A DNA stretch of 64,000 nucleotides from Tachypleus tridentatus (Eukaryota; Arthropoda; Merostomata; Xiphosura; Limulidae), in the NCBI RefSeq assembly GCF_004210375.1, contig NC_134828.1, forward strand, positions 24,978,400-25,042,399, in the 5' to 3' direction. This document shows positions 34,009 through 45,900 of this stretch, piece after piece (positions within the stretch are counted from its first letter, which is position 1; each line of letters opens with the position of its first letter). Made by a program: the position numbers and the translations under genes. The notes under the pieces were generated by a model. It saw nothing but the letters and a program-made list of their open reading frames with translations. It was not told the DNA's origin and did not search any database.

Positions 34009-34680
34009 ATTTACAAAGAAACGTGTAAAGAGAATGTCATATTTCTATGGAAAGTAAAAGTGTCTCACTAATGTTTTTGTCGCATTTCGAAACTGTTCTA
34101 TTCTGCAGATCAGGCTATGGTAAACTGTGAGATTACTTCGGTTACCATTCTTGTAGTTGTAATAAAACAACCCGATAAACAGCGAAAATAATTCCTATTA
34201 CTTGGAAGATAGAGAGAAAAAAAGATTTAATTTATAAATCATTTTGGATGGAAAACGACCAAAACCAACTTAGACTATTGACGTTAAAATTGTCTTCAAA
34301 TTATTTCGAAGTTTTTACTGTTTTAGGTAAACCAAAAATTTTCGGACTTCCAGGGTTTTGAAACAGCCATAGACAGAAAATATACAGACCTGACTAAACA
34401 GTGACTAGTGTAAGATGTTTTTTTTTGTGTGTTTTTTCTTCAGTGACACGTTTTACTGAAGATGCGGCTTCAATTCATTTTAAATGTATAAACACAAACA
34501 AGCCTCAATCATTGCCAATGTCTCGGTTGGTTGAAATCCTGTATTAACTCTCGCTATCGGTAAGTCATTATCCACAGCAAACAACCACGTGGAGAAAATT
34601 ACGTTCCTTCACGTTCAGGCCAGCAGTCTTAGCGCAAATAATGATTAATGTTATTCCATTAACTGAATAACATTTGGAGA

Positions 34681-34694
34681 GCGCCACCTGTTTG
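34681..34694 (-). promoter_or_regulatory. CTCF-like motif
   Basis: The minus strand reads CAAACAGGTGGCGC, 12 of 14 positions of CCASYAGRKGGCRS. It lies in unique sequence with no gene nearby. Confidence 0.25.
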
Positions 34695-35534
34695 CTTGCT
34701 AAACCAGGTGTGCCCTGTAAAGTTTACAATTTAAATGTCCAAGATTAAATGCTAACGAGTCTACACCTGCCAAGTGGTAAATGTTCGAATATATTGTTTA
34801 TTCATAATTAAACGTACCAGTTCATTGTGATTGGTAGTAAGCGTCCTCGCGCAATCTTAGCAGTAATATCATTGGTTCATACTCTGCTTCTAATCCATAA
34901 ATCAAGAAACCATCGGTTCTGTAATCTGAGTTTCACTAAAATATTATTAAACATCCCTTAAAACTTGTAGTACTCGAAACGTGAACTCTAACAAGAGAAA
35001 GCTCAAAAATATAACGAAATACATATACATTCTACCAGCCTGACGTGTACTTCAGTATCAACCCCAAAATTTCTTAATTTGAGGGGGTAAACAACATTTC
35101 AAGGAGCCCTGCCTTCACTCGCTCCAATTTTCGGTACAAACTGTTAAGCAGTGCTCGAATTGTCACGACTTGACATCAATTCCACGAGCACATTGATTAG
35201 TTATCAATTAGATCAAAATTAAATTTCAAAGTGATAGAACATAGAGCACCATTACCATTAAAAACCAACTTCATCAGTATTTGGGGAGAATACTATTTTA
35301 TACAGAGTGGCTGACTCTCACGAAGCTAAACTGATGTTTATTTTAATAATAGAAACATGCCCCTCTCACTTCGAGCATTGAGTCAAGTACATCCAAGTTG
35401 GAGTCTCTTGGAATCGAAGCTATCTATCGGTTAGCCCACAGGCTGCATCCTATCCTTCGATCATTGGAAGGATCCCTTGGTTAAAATTGAACTTGAGAGG
35501 AAATAAATCAGTCTATCTCAAGTGACAAATGTTC

Positions 35535-35612
35535 AGCATAGTGGCAACAGGTATCGAAACACGATTCTTAGCGTTAGAAGCCCTCAGACATTTAACTGAG
35601 GGGAAGGCGTCA
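35535..35612 (-). mobile_element. SINE-B fragment
   Basis: Head half of a reverse copy: ggcaacaggtatcgaaacac, attcttagcgttagaagccc, tcagacatttaactgagggg. Confidence 0.6.
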
Positions 35613-37138
35613 TATTAATTCGAATAGGATTATAGATCTATGGCCGCTGGTGGATTGCTTAGTCTTAATCCAGGCTTCTTGATTGTTTTACGTTGATAAA
35701 CAGAACACAAACACTGAAGAGTTGCTGTGTGTTGCTCTGTTACCTAGCGTAGTGGAAATTGTAAATTAAAGATAGTTAACCAGGACTAACTAATTATTGA
35801 AATCATCACGAATTATTTCGTCAAACGTGGAAGTTCAGATGACAGAAGACCAATCTGAGAACATAAATAAACAGCATAATGCTATTATAACATGTTATAA
35901 TAAAGTGTGAGTAAATGAACATTAAATCCAAAAAAATATTATAACTGAGTGTTACTAAGAGGAAGACAGACGAGGAAATATTGTAAGTTAGTGTAATTAA
36001 ATGAGTGTCGTATGTAGAAACATTAAAACAAAATACAGTGCTTTGAGAAATAATTTATAAAAGTGTGAATTATATGGGCTTCATTGAGAAACTGACGTAG
36101 AACTAACACATCTACTGTTAGTTGATTAGAAACTGTGTGTTCATTTATTTAACTGAGACAGATTTGAGCGTTGCTTCTCAACGCTTGTTTTACTGACACA
36201 TTTCTGTATCTGATCTGGAACATTACAGGCGAAATAAAACAATCTTAACATGGAACCTATTTTCTTATTCTGGCTAAAAACCTTAAATCATTCCAACAAG
36301 CACAACGAACGGTCTTACTGGCCACTTATTTGTATTATATTTTTATATAAGTAAATTAGCGACCAGCGATGAATTAGCTTCCATTTTAGGGTACTGTAAG
36401 TCATATGTGTGTTTTTGATACACCAGTACACAACTTCATTTAGCACGTGAGCTTACACATCAACTGCAACTCACTAGGAAGATACCCAATGAACGCGTCA
36501 CGTTACTGTGTTAGTGGAAAACACGTCTAGCAACTTTTTTTCTTTTACCGTTTGAAATGCGAACGTTTTGCTAATATACATTTAAGCATTAATATTTAAA
36601 TAGCTTGAAATATTACCAGACCTTTCTATATTTGAGATAGTAGCCTACATGCGCTAAAAATATGTTTTAATAAAAAGTAGCTAACGGTATCAGTCACTTG
36701 AATGACGACGACTACAACGTTAACTTCTGAAACTGTTTATAAAACATTTAACAAGTTTTTTTTGTGTCTTTTTTAACAAAAGATTTCTGAAATGTCCTCA
36801 TTACGCTCGAGTGGCTTAGCTCGTTTAACTAACCCCGACTAAAGTAGGGATAATGATTTCAATTTGTTTGAATGTGCTAAAACTGTCTTCACCAGAAAAG
36901 ATTGAAATATGCGGCTAACTTTCCTTCACCAGGTGGATCAGGTAGCGATGGGCGTGGCGAACATTTTACCTCTCACGCAAAGTCGTTTTAAATAGTCCAG
37001 CTTCGGTTCTTATAAAATCTGAAAATGATTGTGTTTACCCTTAAGATATGTTATATACTTAGCGACATTTTACATTGGACGGTTAATTTTTAAAAAAAAT
37101 ATTTTCAAAGAGGAATGGCCAAGCTCACCCTCTCGGTT

Positions 37139-37268
37139 ATTGTTGTTGTTGTTTTTGAATTAAGCACAAAGCTACACAATGGGCTATCTGTTCTCTGCCC
37201 ATCACGGGTATCGAAACCCGGATTTTAGCGTTATAAGTCCGCAGACAAGCCGCTGAGCGACTAGGGGG
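37139..37268 (-). mobile_element. SINE-B, good copy
   Basis: Near full-length reverse copy: gttgttgtttttgaattaag, cacaaagctacacaatgggc, catcacgggtatcgaaaccc, cgttataagtccgcagacaa, gagcgactagggggcc. Confidence 0.93.
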
Positions 37269-37314
37269 CCACTCTCTCGGACTCAACTTTCCACTTTATC
37301 AACTGATTTTTCTT

Positions 37315-37805
37315 TATTTGTTTAAATTTTGCACAAAGTTACTCGAGGACTATCTACACCAGCTGTCCCTAATTTTGATGTGATACACTGGAAAGAGACC
37401 AGACATGGCCTAGTGGTTAGTGCGTTTGACTCACAATCTGAGGGTTGCAAGTTCGAATCTCTGGCGCCGGTCATCTATAATTGCCACTCGGTTCTAAATA
37501 AAATTCATCATGACTTACAAACAATACCGGCTGACTCTAATCCAAACGACTTTAGATTAAGGTTTTGGTTTGTTTTGAATTTCGCGCAAAGCTACACAAG
37601 GGCTATCTGCGCTAGGATTAAGGTCTCAACGAGAGAGAGGAAAAAAATCAACCTTCGTCAACTCTTGGACTACTATTTATCAACGAATCATAGAATTCTG
37701 CACATTATGACGACCCCATAGCTAAAAGGGTGAACATGTTCACTGACACGATGTGATTCCGCGACCCGCCTGTTGCTAGTCAGTGCCCTAACCATGAGGC
37801 CATGT
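37315..37805. mobile_element. SINE-A cluster: rearranged or nested copies
   Basis: Three pieces: a reverse tail (37315-37375, ttttgcacaaagttactcga), a forward tRNA-like head (37393-37475, cagacatggcctagtggtta, caatctgagggttgcaagtt), then a reverse copy (37560-37805, gaatttcgcgcaaagctaca ... taaccatgaggccatg). The 130-codon plus-strand frame at 37329-37721 runs through these pieces and is not a gene. Confidence 0.7.
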
Positions 37806-38004
37806 AAAGTCCTCACTGATTAGGTCAGGTTCTACAATTCTTTTCATCGCCTTTAATACGAGGGACGTACCTCGTTAGCATAATATAAGGTAGGATTATA
37901 CATACGGTCAGAGTATGCGAAACTCTTGTTCGTAAGAAAAGCAGGACGCAAGTATAGAAACTCGAAATGACTGACCTGAGGGACAATAAGTTTATGATTA
38001 GTTC

Positions 38005-38205
38005 TATAATTTCGCACAAAGCCACACACATGGCTACCTACACATAATTTTCCATATTTTCGAACCGATAGGCTAGAAGGAAGTCAGCGAATCAACAGCA
38101 CTCATCGCTAGCTCTTGGGGTACACTTACCTAACCGGACAGTGGGGTTTGATTGTCATTCTTATAGCGCACCCATGATTCTAAAGGGCGAAGTGTGTTTT
38201 TGTGT
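38005..38205 (-). mobile_element. SINE-A, ancient copy
   Basis: Diverged reverse copy: atttcgcacaaagccacaca, ggctagaaggaagtcagcga, agctcttggggtacactta, cagtggggtttgattgtcat and aagggcgaagtgtg. Confidence 0.5.
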
Positions 38206-39462
38206 CGTAAGAAAGCAAACCAAGAATCCTTTGGTTCACACTTTTGTTATTCACTTAACGGAAGCAATACTCGGATCGATATTAATACCTTACCAGAAAT
38301 ATTCACTATAGTTTCTAGCTCTAATCTTAGACTCTGATGTGCTCAGACTAGGTCCGGTAGCCGAGAAACACATCAGGTCACTTTACACCCTTCAATTATA
38401 GTTTCAGTAATAACCAACCCCCTAACGAAAACGATGATTTGGGACCACCTTTTGAGTAACGGAATACTTCCCTGGGCCCAAGGGTCAGATATAGCAACAT
38501 GGAGAATTGTGTGCGCCAGGAGGGGCCCGAGGGCTAATCGCTAGTGCTCTACGTAACAGGTGGCTTCTGCGTGTTTTTAAGCGTGCGTTTTCCAATGTAA
38601 TACGACGTCCTTGAACTTTCTTTTAGAATCGCCCTCCCCCCTCTTTTTTTCACACGTGTTTATTCTCTGGCAAACAATCAAACGTTAGGCTTATGGGCAA
38701 TAAGTTATCAAGTCCATAGTATTGGCATATTCTCCAACTACCACATGTGGCCGTGTTTGTGTGTACGGAGACGGGTAATAACATCAAATGTTCATTTTGA
38801 TCTCTCATCTACCACAGTTGGGGAACTCATTTTTATCGAACAACAACACTGGTTTATAATCAGTTACTTTCTTGCTTAACGAAAAAATACACGGACTTGT
38901 GACCAGCATGGGAGAATATACTTCCAAAGCCTCTACGTAACAATGGCAAAAACTTATCACCTCTTTTATCACCTAGTTATCCCCACTGTGTTACAGACAC
39001 TCTTTAGGCTCTGAGAGTGGACGCTACCCACCTAAACGTTTGTTTTTGTCGATGGTAAAGAGAATTTTTACCACTTCTATCTACACCTGTCTTTGACAGT
39101 TGTTCCTGGAAAGTTTGAATTTCGCTGGTTTATTTCCTATATAATAAACTAATTGTCTTCAGTAGAGGGCTAACTCAAATCATGGTTTTTTTAAATCACC
39201 AAGTTTCGACGACTTCGTTCTGGTGACGTCAGTAAAAGCTTTGTGGATTTCGTATTATCTGATTGTCTAGATTCCATATGATCTGATTGGTTAGATTTCA
39301 TATGATTTGATTAAAAAGGAAAAGGAGGGAAACTGACGATGCTATAAAATTAAAGTTTGAATTTGAGAAAACAATAGATGGTGAGACATGAAACATGAAA
39401 TCCCATTTACTCGTTGGATGTGAATGCATGTTCTATAAACTTGATCACAGACCATTGGAGAT
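38206..39462. other. unique sequence with a small tandem repeat
   Basis: No gene recognised. At about 39247-39315 three imperfect 27-bp units of ttycatatgatctgattg are present. A GC-richer patch lies at 38440-38640. Confidence 0.55.
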
Positions 39463-39738
39463 AGCCCGACATGGCGAGGTGGTTAAGTCACTCGCTTCGT
39501 AATCCGAGAATCACGGGTTCGAATCCCCCTCACACCAAATATGCTCGTCCTTTCAGCCATTGGGGAGCTATAATGTAACGGTCAATCCCACTATTCGTTG
39601 GTAAAAGAGTAGCCCAAGAGTTGGCGGTGGGTGGTGATGACTAGCTGCCTTCTCTCTAGTCTTACACTGCAAAATTAGGGACAGCTAGCGCTGATAGCTC
39701 TTGTGTAGCTTTGCGCGAAATTCAAAACAAACCAAACC
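39463..39738 (+). mobile_element. SINE-A
   Basis: Full-length forward copy, agcccgacatggcgaggtgg ... gcgcgaaattcaaaacaaac. The box B-like gggttcgaatccc is intact. Confidence 0.93.
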
Positions 39739-40154
39739 TTTGAAAATGTTTTCTTCTTCCACGGTTATTGCTCACCAGATGCTCCTCAAATGAAACGTGC
39801 GTGAATTTCTTCACACGTTTGTTGAGATGCGAGTTAATATACAATATTAGTTATTTAATAATGAGAAGATAGGAAGCTAGCTAGAAGCACCCACCGCCAC
39901 AAGGGTTGTGTCTGGATCTTTAAAAATATTTACCCTCTAACAATTAAAATTTCAGTGCGTATTCAAGCGGCACTAAGTCTCGAACCCTGGGTCTTTCGAT
40001 CCGCAGACCGAGATATGCTATGTCCAGTCTCTGTTTTGCCAGTGTAAACTAAGTAGCGAAAATAAAATGGAACTGTTATAATACCCAAACTAACTAAAGA
40101 AATAATCAACTTATTTCACGGAACTTCACTTTTAGAAAATTTCTAGATTAATAT

Positions 40155-40427
40155 ATGTTTGTTTACTTTGAATTTTGCGCAAAGCTACACTTGGGCTATC
40201 TGAGCTAGCCGTCCCTAATTTAGCAGTGTAAGACTAGAGGGAAGGTAACTAGTCATCACCACCCACCGACAACTCTTGGGCTACTCTTTTACCAACGAAC
40301 AGTGGGATTGACCGTCACTTTATGACGCACCCACGGCTGAAAGGGTGAGCATGTTTGGTACGACGGGGATTCGAACCCACGAACCTCAGATTATGAGTCG
40401 GGTGCCTTAACCCACCTGGCCATGTTG
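40155..40427 (-). mobile_element. SINE-A
   Basis: Full-length reverse copy, tgtttgtttactttgaattt ... cccacctggccatgttg. The core is well preserved. Confidence 0.92.
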
Positions 40428-40729
40428 AAAAAAGAAAAAGGTTAAATCCACCCGTCATTGACTGACACCTATGCAGTGAAAATGACAGGTTTATAGCAAC
40501 AGTTTCACGCCTCCTTTTTATCAGTGTTTAATAAATTGTCCCTTTAAGCTTTGTAATTGTTTCAAACCCCTAGTTTTTTGTTGTGATTTTCATTAAGTAC
40601 TTTAGGCTTATCTTATACAGGTGTTGTGTTTTTAACTAATAACATTTGTTTTGTTTTCCTCTTTCTTTCCGTGACCTAAAAAAACAAAAACAAAATAATT
40701 CAGGAGGAAACTGCGAACAAAACATCGAA

Positions 40730-41307
40730 GATTATTAACAATTAACGTTCTAGAATGTTCTGATTATTAACAGTTAACTTTCTAGAATGTTCTGATTATT
40801 GACAATTAACGTTCCAGAATGTTCTGATTATTAACAATTAACGTTCTAGAATGTTCTGATTATTAACAGTTAACTTTCTAGAATATTCTGATTATTAATA
40901 GTTAACTTTCTAGAATGTTCTGATTATTAACAGTTAACTTTCTAAAATGTTCTGATTATTAACAATTAACGTTCCAGAATGTTTTGATTATTAACAATTA
41001 ACGTTATAGAATGTTCTGATTAATAACAGTTAACTTTCTAGATTGTTCTGATTAATAACAGTTAACTTTCTAGATTGTTCTGATTATTAACAGTTAACTT
41101 TCTAGAATGTTCTGATTATTAACAATTAACGTTCTAGAATGTTCTGATTATTAACAGTTAACTTTCTAGAATCTTCTGATTATTAACAGTTAACTTTCTA
41201 GAATGTTCTGATTATTAACAATTAACGTTCTAGAATGTTCTGATTATTAACAGTTAACTTTGTAGAATGTTCTGATTATTAACAATTAACGTTCTAGAAT
41301 GTTCCAT
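40730..41307. repeat. 32-bp tandem array
   Basis: About 18 units of tgattattaacarttaac and ttctagaatgttc. Two variants are interspersed, differing at linked sites: aacaattaacgttctag and aacagttaactttctag. Confidence 0.97.
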
Positions 41308-41478
41308 TGACTCCGAGGAATGTTTAAAACGTGATATCGTTTATTGTTTTACAACCTTTAGTGACAGATTCCGGTGAAGGTGTATTATAATTTATCACAA
41401 ACCCAGTATATCTAAATCTTTGTGAATTTTCATCCTGTAATCAAGATACACAGAGTTGAGGCTCGGATTTGCAGTTTC

Positions 41479-41598
41479 TTTGTTTGAAGTTTTTACACAA
41501 ATCTACGCAATGGGCTATCTGCGCTCTTCCCAAAACGGGTATCGAAACTAGGTTTCTAGAGTTGTAAGTCCGCAGACACACCGCTGTGCCACTGGTCC
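41479..41598 (-). mobile_element. SINE-B, left member of a head-to-head pair
   Basis: Reverse copy: tttgtttgaagtttttacac, caatgggctatctgcgctct, aaacgggtatcgaaactagg, gtaagtccgcagacacaccg, tgccactgg. Confidence 0.88.
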
Positions 41599-41715
41599 CT
41601 TCCCCTAGCGATGGCTTGGCGGTGAACGTGAGAGCTTATGAAACTAAAAATACGGGTTTCGATACCTATGGCGGGTACAGCGCAGACAGCCCAACAGCAA
41701 ACGAACCAACCACGG
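41597..41715 (+). mobile_element. SINE-B, right member of a head-to-head pair
   Basis: Forward copy directly abutting the previous one: cccctagcgatggcttggcg, gagcttatgaaactaaaaat, acgggtttcgatacctatgg, cagcgcagacagcccaacag. It is more diverged than its partner. Confidence 0.75.
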
Positions 41716-42916
41716 ATCGTGCAAAATACAGCGAAGATTGATTAGAATGTGTTATTATAATATAGAGGTTAATTAAATACAAACTTTACTTGATGGTTTA
41801 TGGAAATGTTTGCTTCTAAGATACGGATACGAGATTTAAACATGCCCTTTCTACCATTGTCGTTAGCAGGGTACGTTCCAGTGAAACTGACACCACACAG
41901 TTTCCATAGAATGATGTACAAAAGCGCACGTGGCAACCCATTGTTTACTACGGAAAGGAGAGAGGTCTTAAAGTCACAGTTTTCAAAGCCGCTTACATAT
42001 AACAAGCAGTATAAACAACTATACGATAGGACTTTCTTTTGTTTCTTCAACTCATGGACGAAAATTGAAAAAAACATTTTCTCAGAGAATCTCGAGCAGA
42101 AAATGTCGTTGTCGATAGTCATTATTTACTACACAATAAAAGTGTAATTTATTTTATGACGAATCTTGCTATCCTATAATCTGTTCTAGAAAGTGGAAAG
42201 TCTGCACAGATTCCCTCGGTTCCACAACGAAACGATACTTTTTAATAGTAGTTGGTCGGCCAGTAGACTTGATAGTTGGCATGATCGTGTAAAATGAGCA
42301 GCTGTGCTCGACGCTTCAGGAATAGCAGAAGCTCGTGTTATTGTTGGTCGTGACTATTGTTGCTAGCTACACTGCTATCTTCAAAAGCTTTGATTCCGCT
42401 GGCGTAAATGGCCGCTCGCGGTAGCAATTGCTATCGGTCGTATGTTTATCTTGACAATCTTGTGATACAGGACTTTTTGGTTTCATCGATTACTCTCGCC
42501 ACAGGCTTCAAAGCAGTCTTTGTGCGAGGCGATAGAAATGGAGATCTGTTAAGTGGAGTAATTCTGAGATCGCGTGCACCTGAAGTGCCTCCACGATGTA
42601 CCTGATGAATAACTGTACATTGTAGTCTTGTAGCTCAGGAGACACAAGTGACTTGCTGAGGCCTACAACAGGGTTGGACTTGTATGACGTGACCTAAAGC
42701 TTCTTTTATTTTAGCAGAGTCCTTAAAAATCATTGCGGTGATCATTGTTTGAGAAGGCTCATTCTAAATAACTGGAAAGCCCTTGAGATCGTCGGCCTAC
42801 TAGTGATAGGTGTGCTATTAATCGACACCTGCAGTGACTAACCTATAGAGTCGCTCTCACTGTTGCAAAGCTTGTGTAGTTTGGCACTTTTCAAATTATA
42901 GATGGGACCACTTTCT
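41716..42916. other. unassigned, partly coding-like sequence
   Basis: Overlapping frames at 41769-42122 (-), 41800-42147 (+) and 42408-42605 (+) have no domain I recognise. Between about 42200 and 42800 GC content is higher and broken frames occur on both strands, compatible with an old degraded transposon or exon. No call is possible. Confidence 0.4.
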
Positions 42917-45900
42917 CAGATAGACAGATAGATAGTTGTAAGTATATAGACGGGCGATTAAAAGAGATAGATGGATGGATGATCATGTAAATAAATAGAT
43001 GTTGATCTATAGATGGATGGATGATCATGTAAATAAATAGATGTTGATCTATAGATGGATGAATGATGTTGTAAATAAAGACATGTTGATCTATACATGG
43101 ATGGATGACCATGTAAGTAAATGGAAGTTGCTCTATAGATGGAGGGTGATCATTAAGTAAATAAATGGTGATCTATAGATGGATGGATGACATTGTAAAT
43201 AAATAGATGTTGATCTCTAGATGGAGGGATGAGAATGTAAATAAATAGATATTGAAATATAGATGTTGATCTACAAATGGATGAATGACCAAGTAGATAA
43301 ATAGATCTTTTTCCATATATGTTGGGATGACAATGTAAATAAATGGACGTATATCTATAGATGGATGAATGATCATGTAGATAGGTAGATGTTGATATAT
43401 AGATGGATGGAATATGATATAAATAAATAGATGTTGATCTATAGATGGAGGGATGACAGTGTAAATAATTAGACGTATATCTATAGATAGATGGATGATC
43501 ATGTAAATGAATAAATGTTGATCTATAGATGGATAAATGACATTGTAAATAAATAGATGTTGAAATATAGATGGATGGAAAACATTGTAAATAAACAGAT
43601 GTTGATCTATAGATGAATGAATGACCAAATAGATCAATAGATGTTAATCTATAGATGAATGAATGACCAAGTAGATAAATAAATGAATGACCAAATAGAT
43701 CAATAGATGTTAATCTATAGATGAATGAATGACCAAGTAGATAAATAAATGTTGATCTGTAGATGGAGAGATGAAAATGTAAATATATAGACGTTTATCT
43801 ATAGATGGATGAATGACATTTTAAAAAAATAGATGTTGATCTATAAATGTATGGATGATATTGAAAATAAATAGATGTTGAAATATAGATGAAGGAATGA
43901 CATTGTAAATAAATAGATGTTGATCTATAGATGAATGAATGACCAAATAGATAAATAGATGTTGACCTATAGATGAATGAATGACCAAATACATAAATAG
44001 ATGTTGATCTATAGATGAATGAATGACCAAATAGATAAATAGATGTTAATCTATAGATGAATGAATGACCAAATAGATAAATAGATGTTAATCTATAGAT
44101 GAATGAATGACCAAATAGATAAATAGATGTTAATCTATAGATGAATGAATGACCAAATAGATAAATAGATGTTGATCTATAGATGAAGGGATTATATTGT
44201 TAAAAATATATTTTCATTTATAGGTGGAGGCATTATATTGTTAAAAAATATATTTTCATTTATAGGTTGAGGCATTATATTGTTAAAAATATATTTTTAT
44301 CTATACATGAATGGATGACCATGTAAATAAATAGATGTTTATCTATAAATGGATGAATGACCAAGTAGATAAATAAATGTTGATCTGTAGATGGAGAGAT
44401 GAAAATGTAAATATATAGACGTTTATCTATAGATGGATGAATGACATTTTAAAAAAATAGATGTTGATCTATAAATGTATGGATGATATTGAAAATAAAT
44501 AGATGTTGAAATATAGATGAAGGAATGACATTGTAAATAAATAGATGTTGATCTATAGATGAATGAATGACCAAATAGATAAATAGATGTTGACCTATAG
44601 ATGAATGAATGACCAAATACATAAATAGATGTTGATCTATAGATGAATGAATGACCAAATAGATAAATAGATGTTAATCTATAGATGAATGAATGACCAA
44701 ATAGATAAATAGATGTTGATCTATAGATTGAGGGATGATATTGTAAAAACATTTATTTTTATCAAAAATGGATGAATGACATTGTAAAAATATATGTTGA
44801 TTAATACATGGATGGATGACCATGTAGATAAATAGATGTTGATGTATTGATGGATGGATATTCATGTAGATAAATAGATTTTGATCTATAGGTGGATGAC
44901 TGGCATTCTAAATAAATACATGTTGATCTATAAATGGAAGGATGGCATTGTAAATAAATAGATGTTGATCTATAGATGAATGAAAGACATTGTAAATAAA
45001 TAGATGTTGCTCTATAGATGAATGAATGACCAAGTAGATAAATAGATGTTCATCTATAGATAGAGGGTTGAGATTGTAAATAAATAGTTGTTGATCAATA
45101 GATGGATGAATGACATTGTGAATATATAGATGTTGATCTATAGATGGAGGAATGACATTGTAAGTAAATAGATTTTGATCTAAAGATGTTGGGATGACAT
45201 AGTAAATAAATGGACGTATATCTCTAGATGGATGAATGTTCATGTAGATAGGTAGATGTTGATCTATAGATGGATGGATGATGATATAAATAAATAGATG
45301 TTGATCTATAGATGAATGGAAAACATTGTAAATAAATAGATGTTGAGCTATAGATGAATGAATGACATTGTAAATAAATAGATGTTGATCTATAGATGGA
45401 CGGATGATCATGTAAATAAAAACATGTTGATCTATAGATGAATGAATGACCAAATAGATAAATGGATGTTGATCTATAGATGAATGAATGACCAAATACA
45501 TAAATAGATGTTGATCTATAGATGAATGAATGACCAAATAGATAAATAGATGTTGATCTATAGATGAATGAATGACCAAATACATAAATAGATGTTGATC
45601 TATAGATGAATGAATGACCAAATAGATAAATAGATGTTAATCTATAGATGAATGAATGACCAAATAGATAAATAGATGTTGATCTATAGATTGAGGGATG
45701 ATATTGTAAAAACATTTATTTTTATCAAAAAAATGGATGAATAACATTGTAAAAATATATGTTGATTAATACATGGATGGATGACCATGTAGATAAATAG
45801 ATGTTGATGTATTGATGGATGGATATTCATGTAAATAAATAGATTTTGATCTATAGGTGGATGACTGGCATTCTAAATAAATACATGTTGATCTATAAAT

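Larger units (their letters stand above)
34009..37138. other. long unique stretch, no gene recognised
   Basis: About 3.1 kb of AT-rich DNA without long frames. It contains one SINE-B fragment (35535-35612) and one CTCF-like motif (34681-34694). Confidence 0.6.

Noticed and set aside
37329-37721. 130-codon plus-strand frame
   Set aside because: Runs through three SINE-A pieces in different orientations.
42200-42800. Coding-like broken frames on both strands as a transposase
   Set aside because: I could not identify any transposase motif; left as unassigned sequence.
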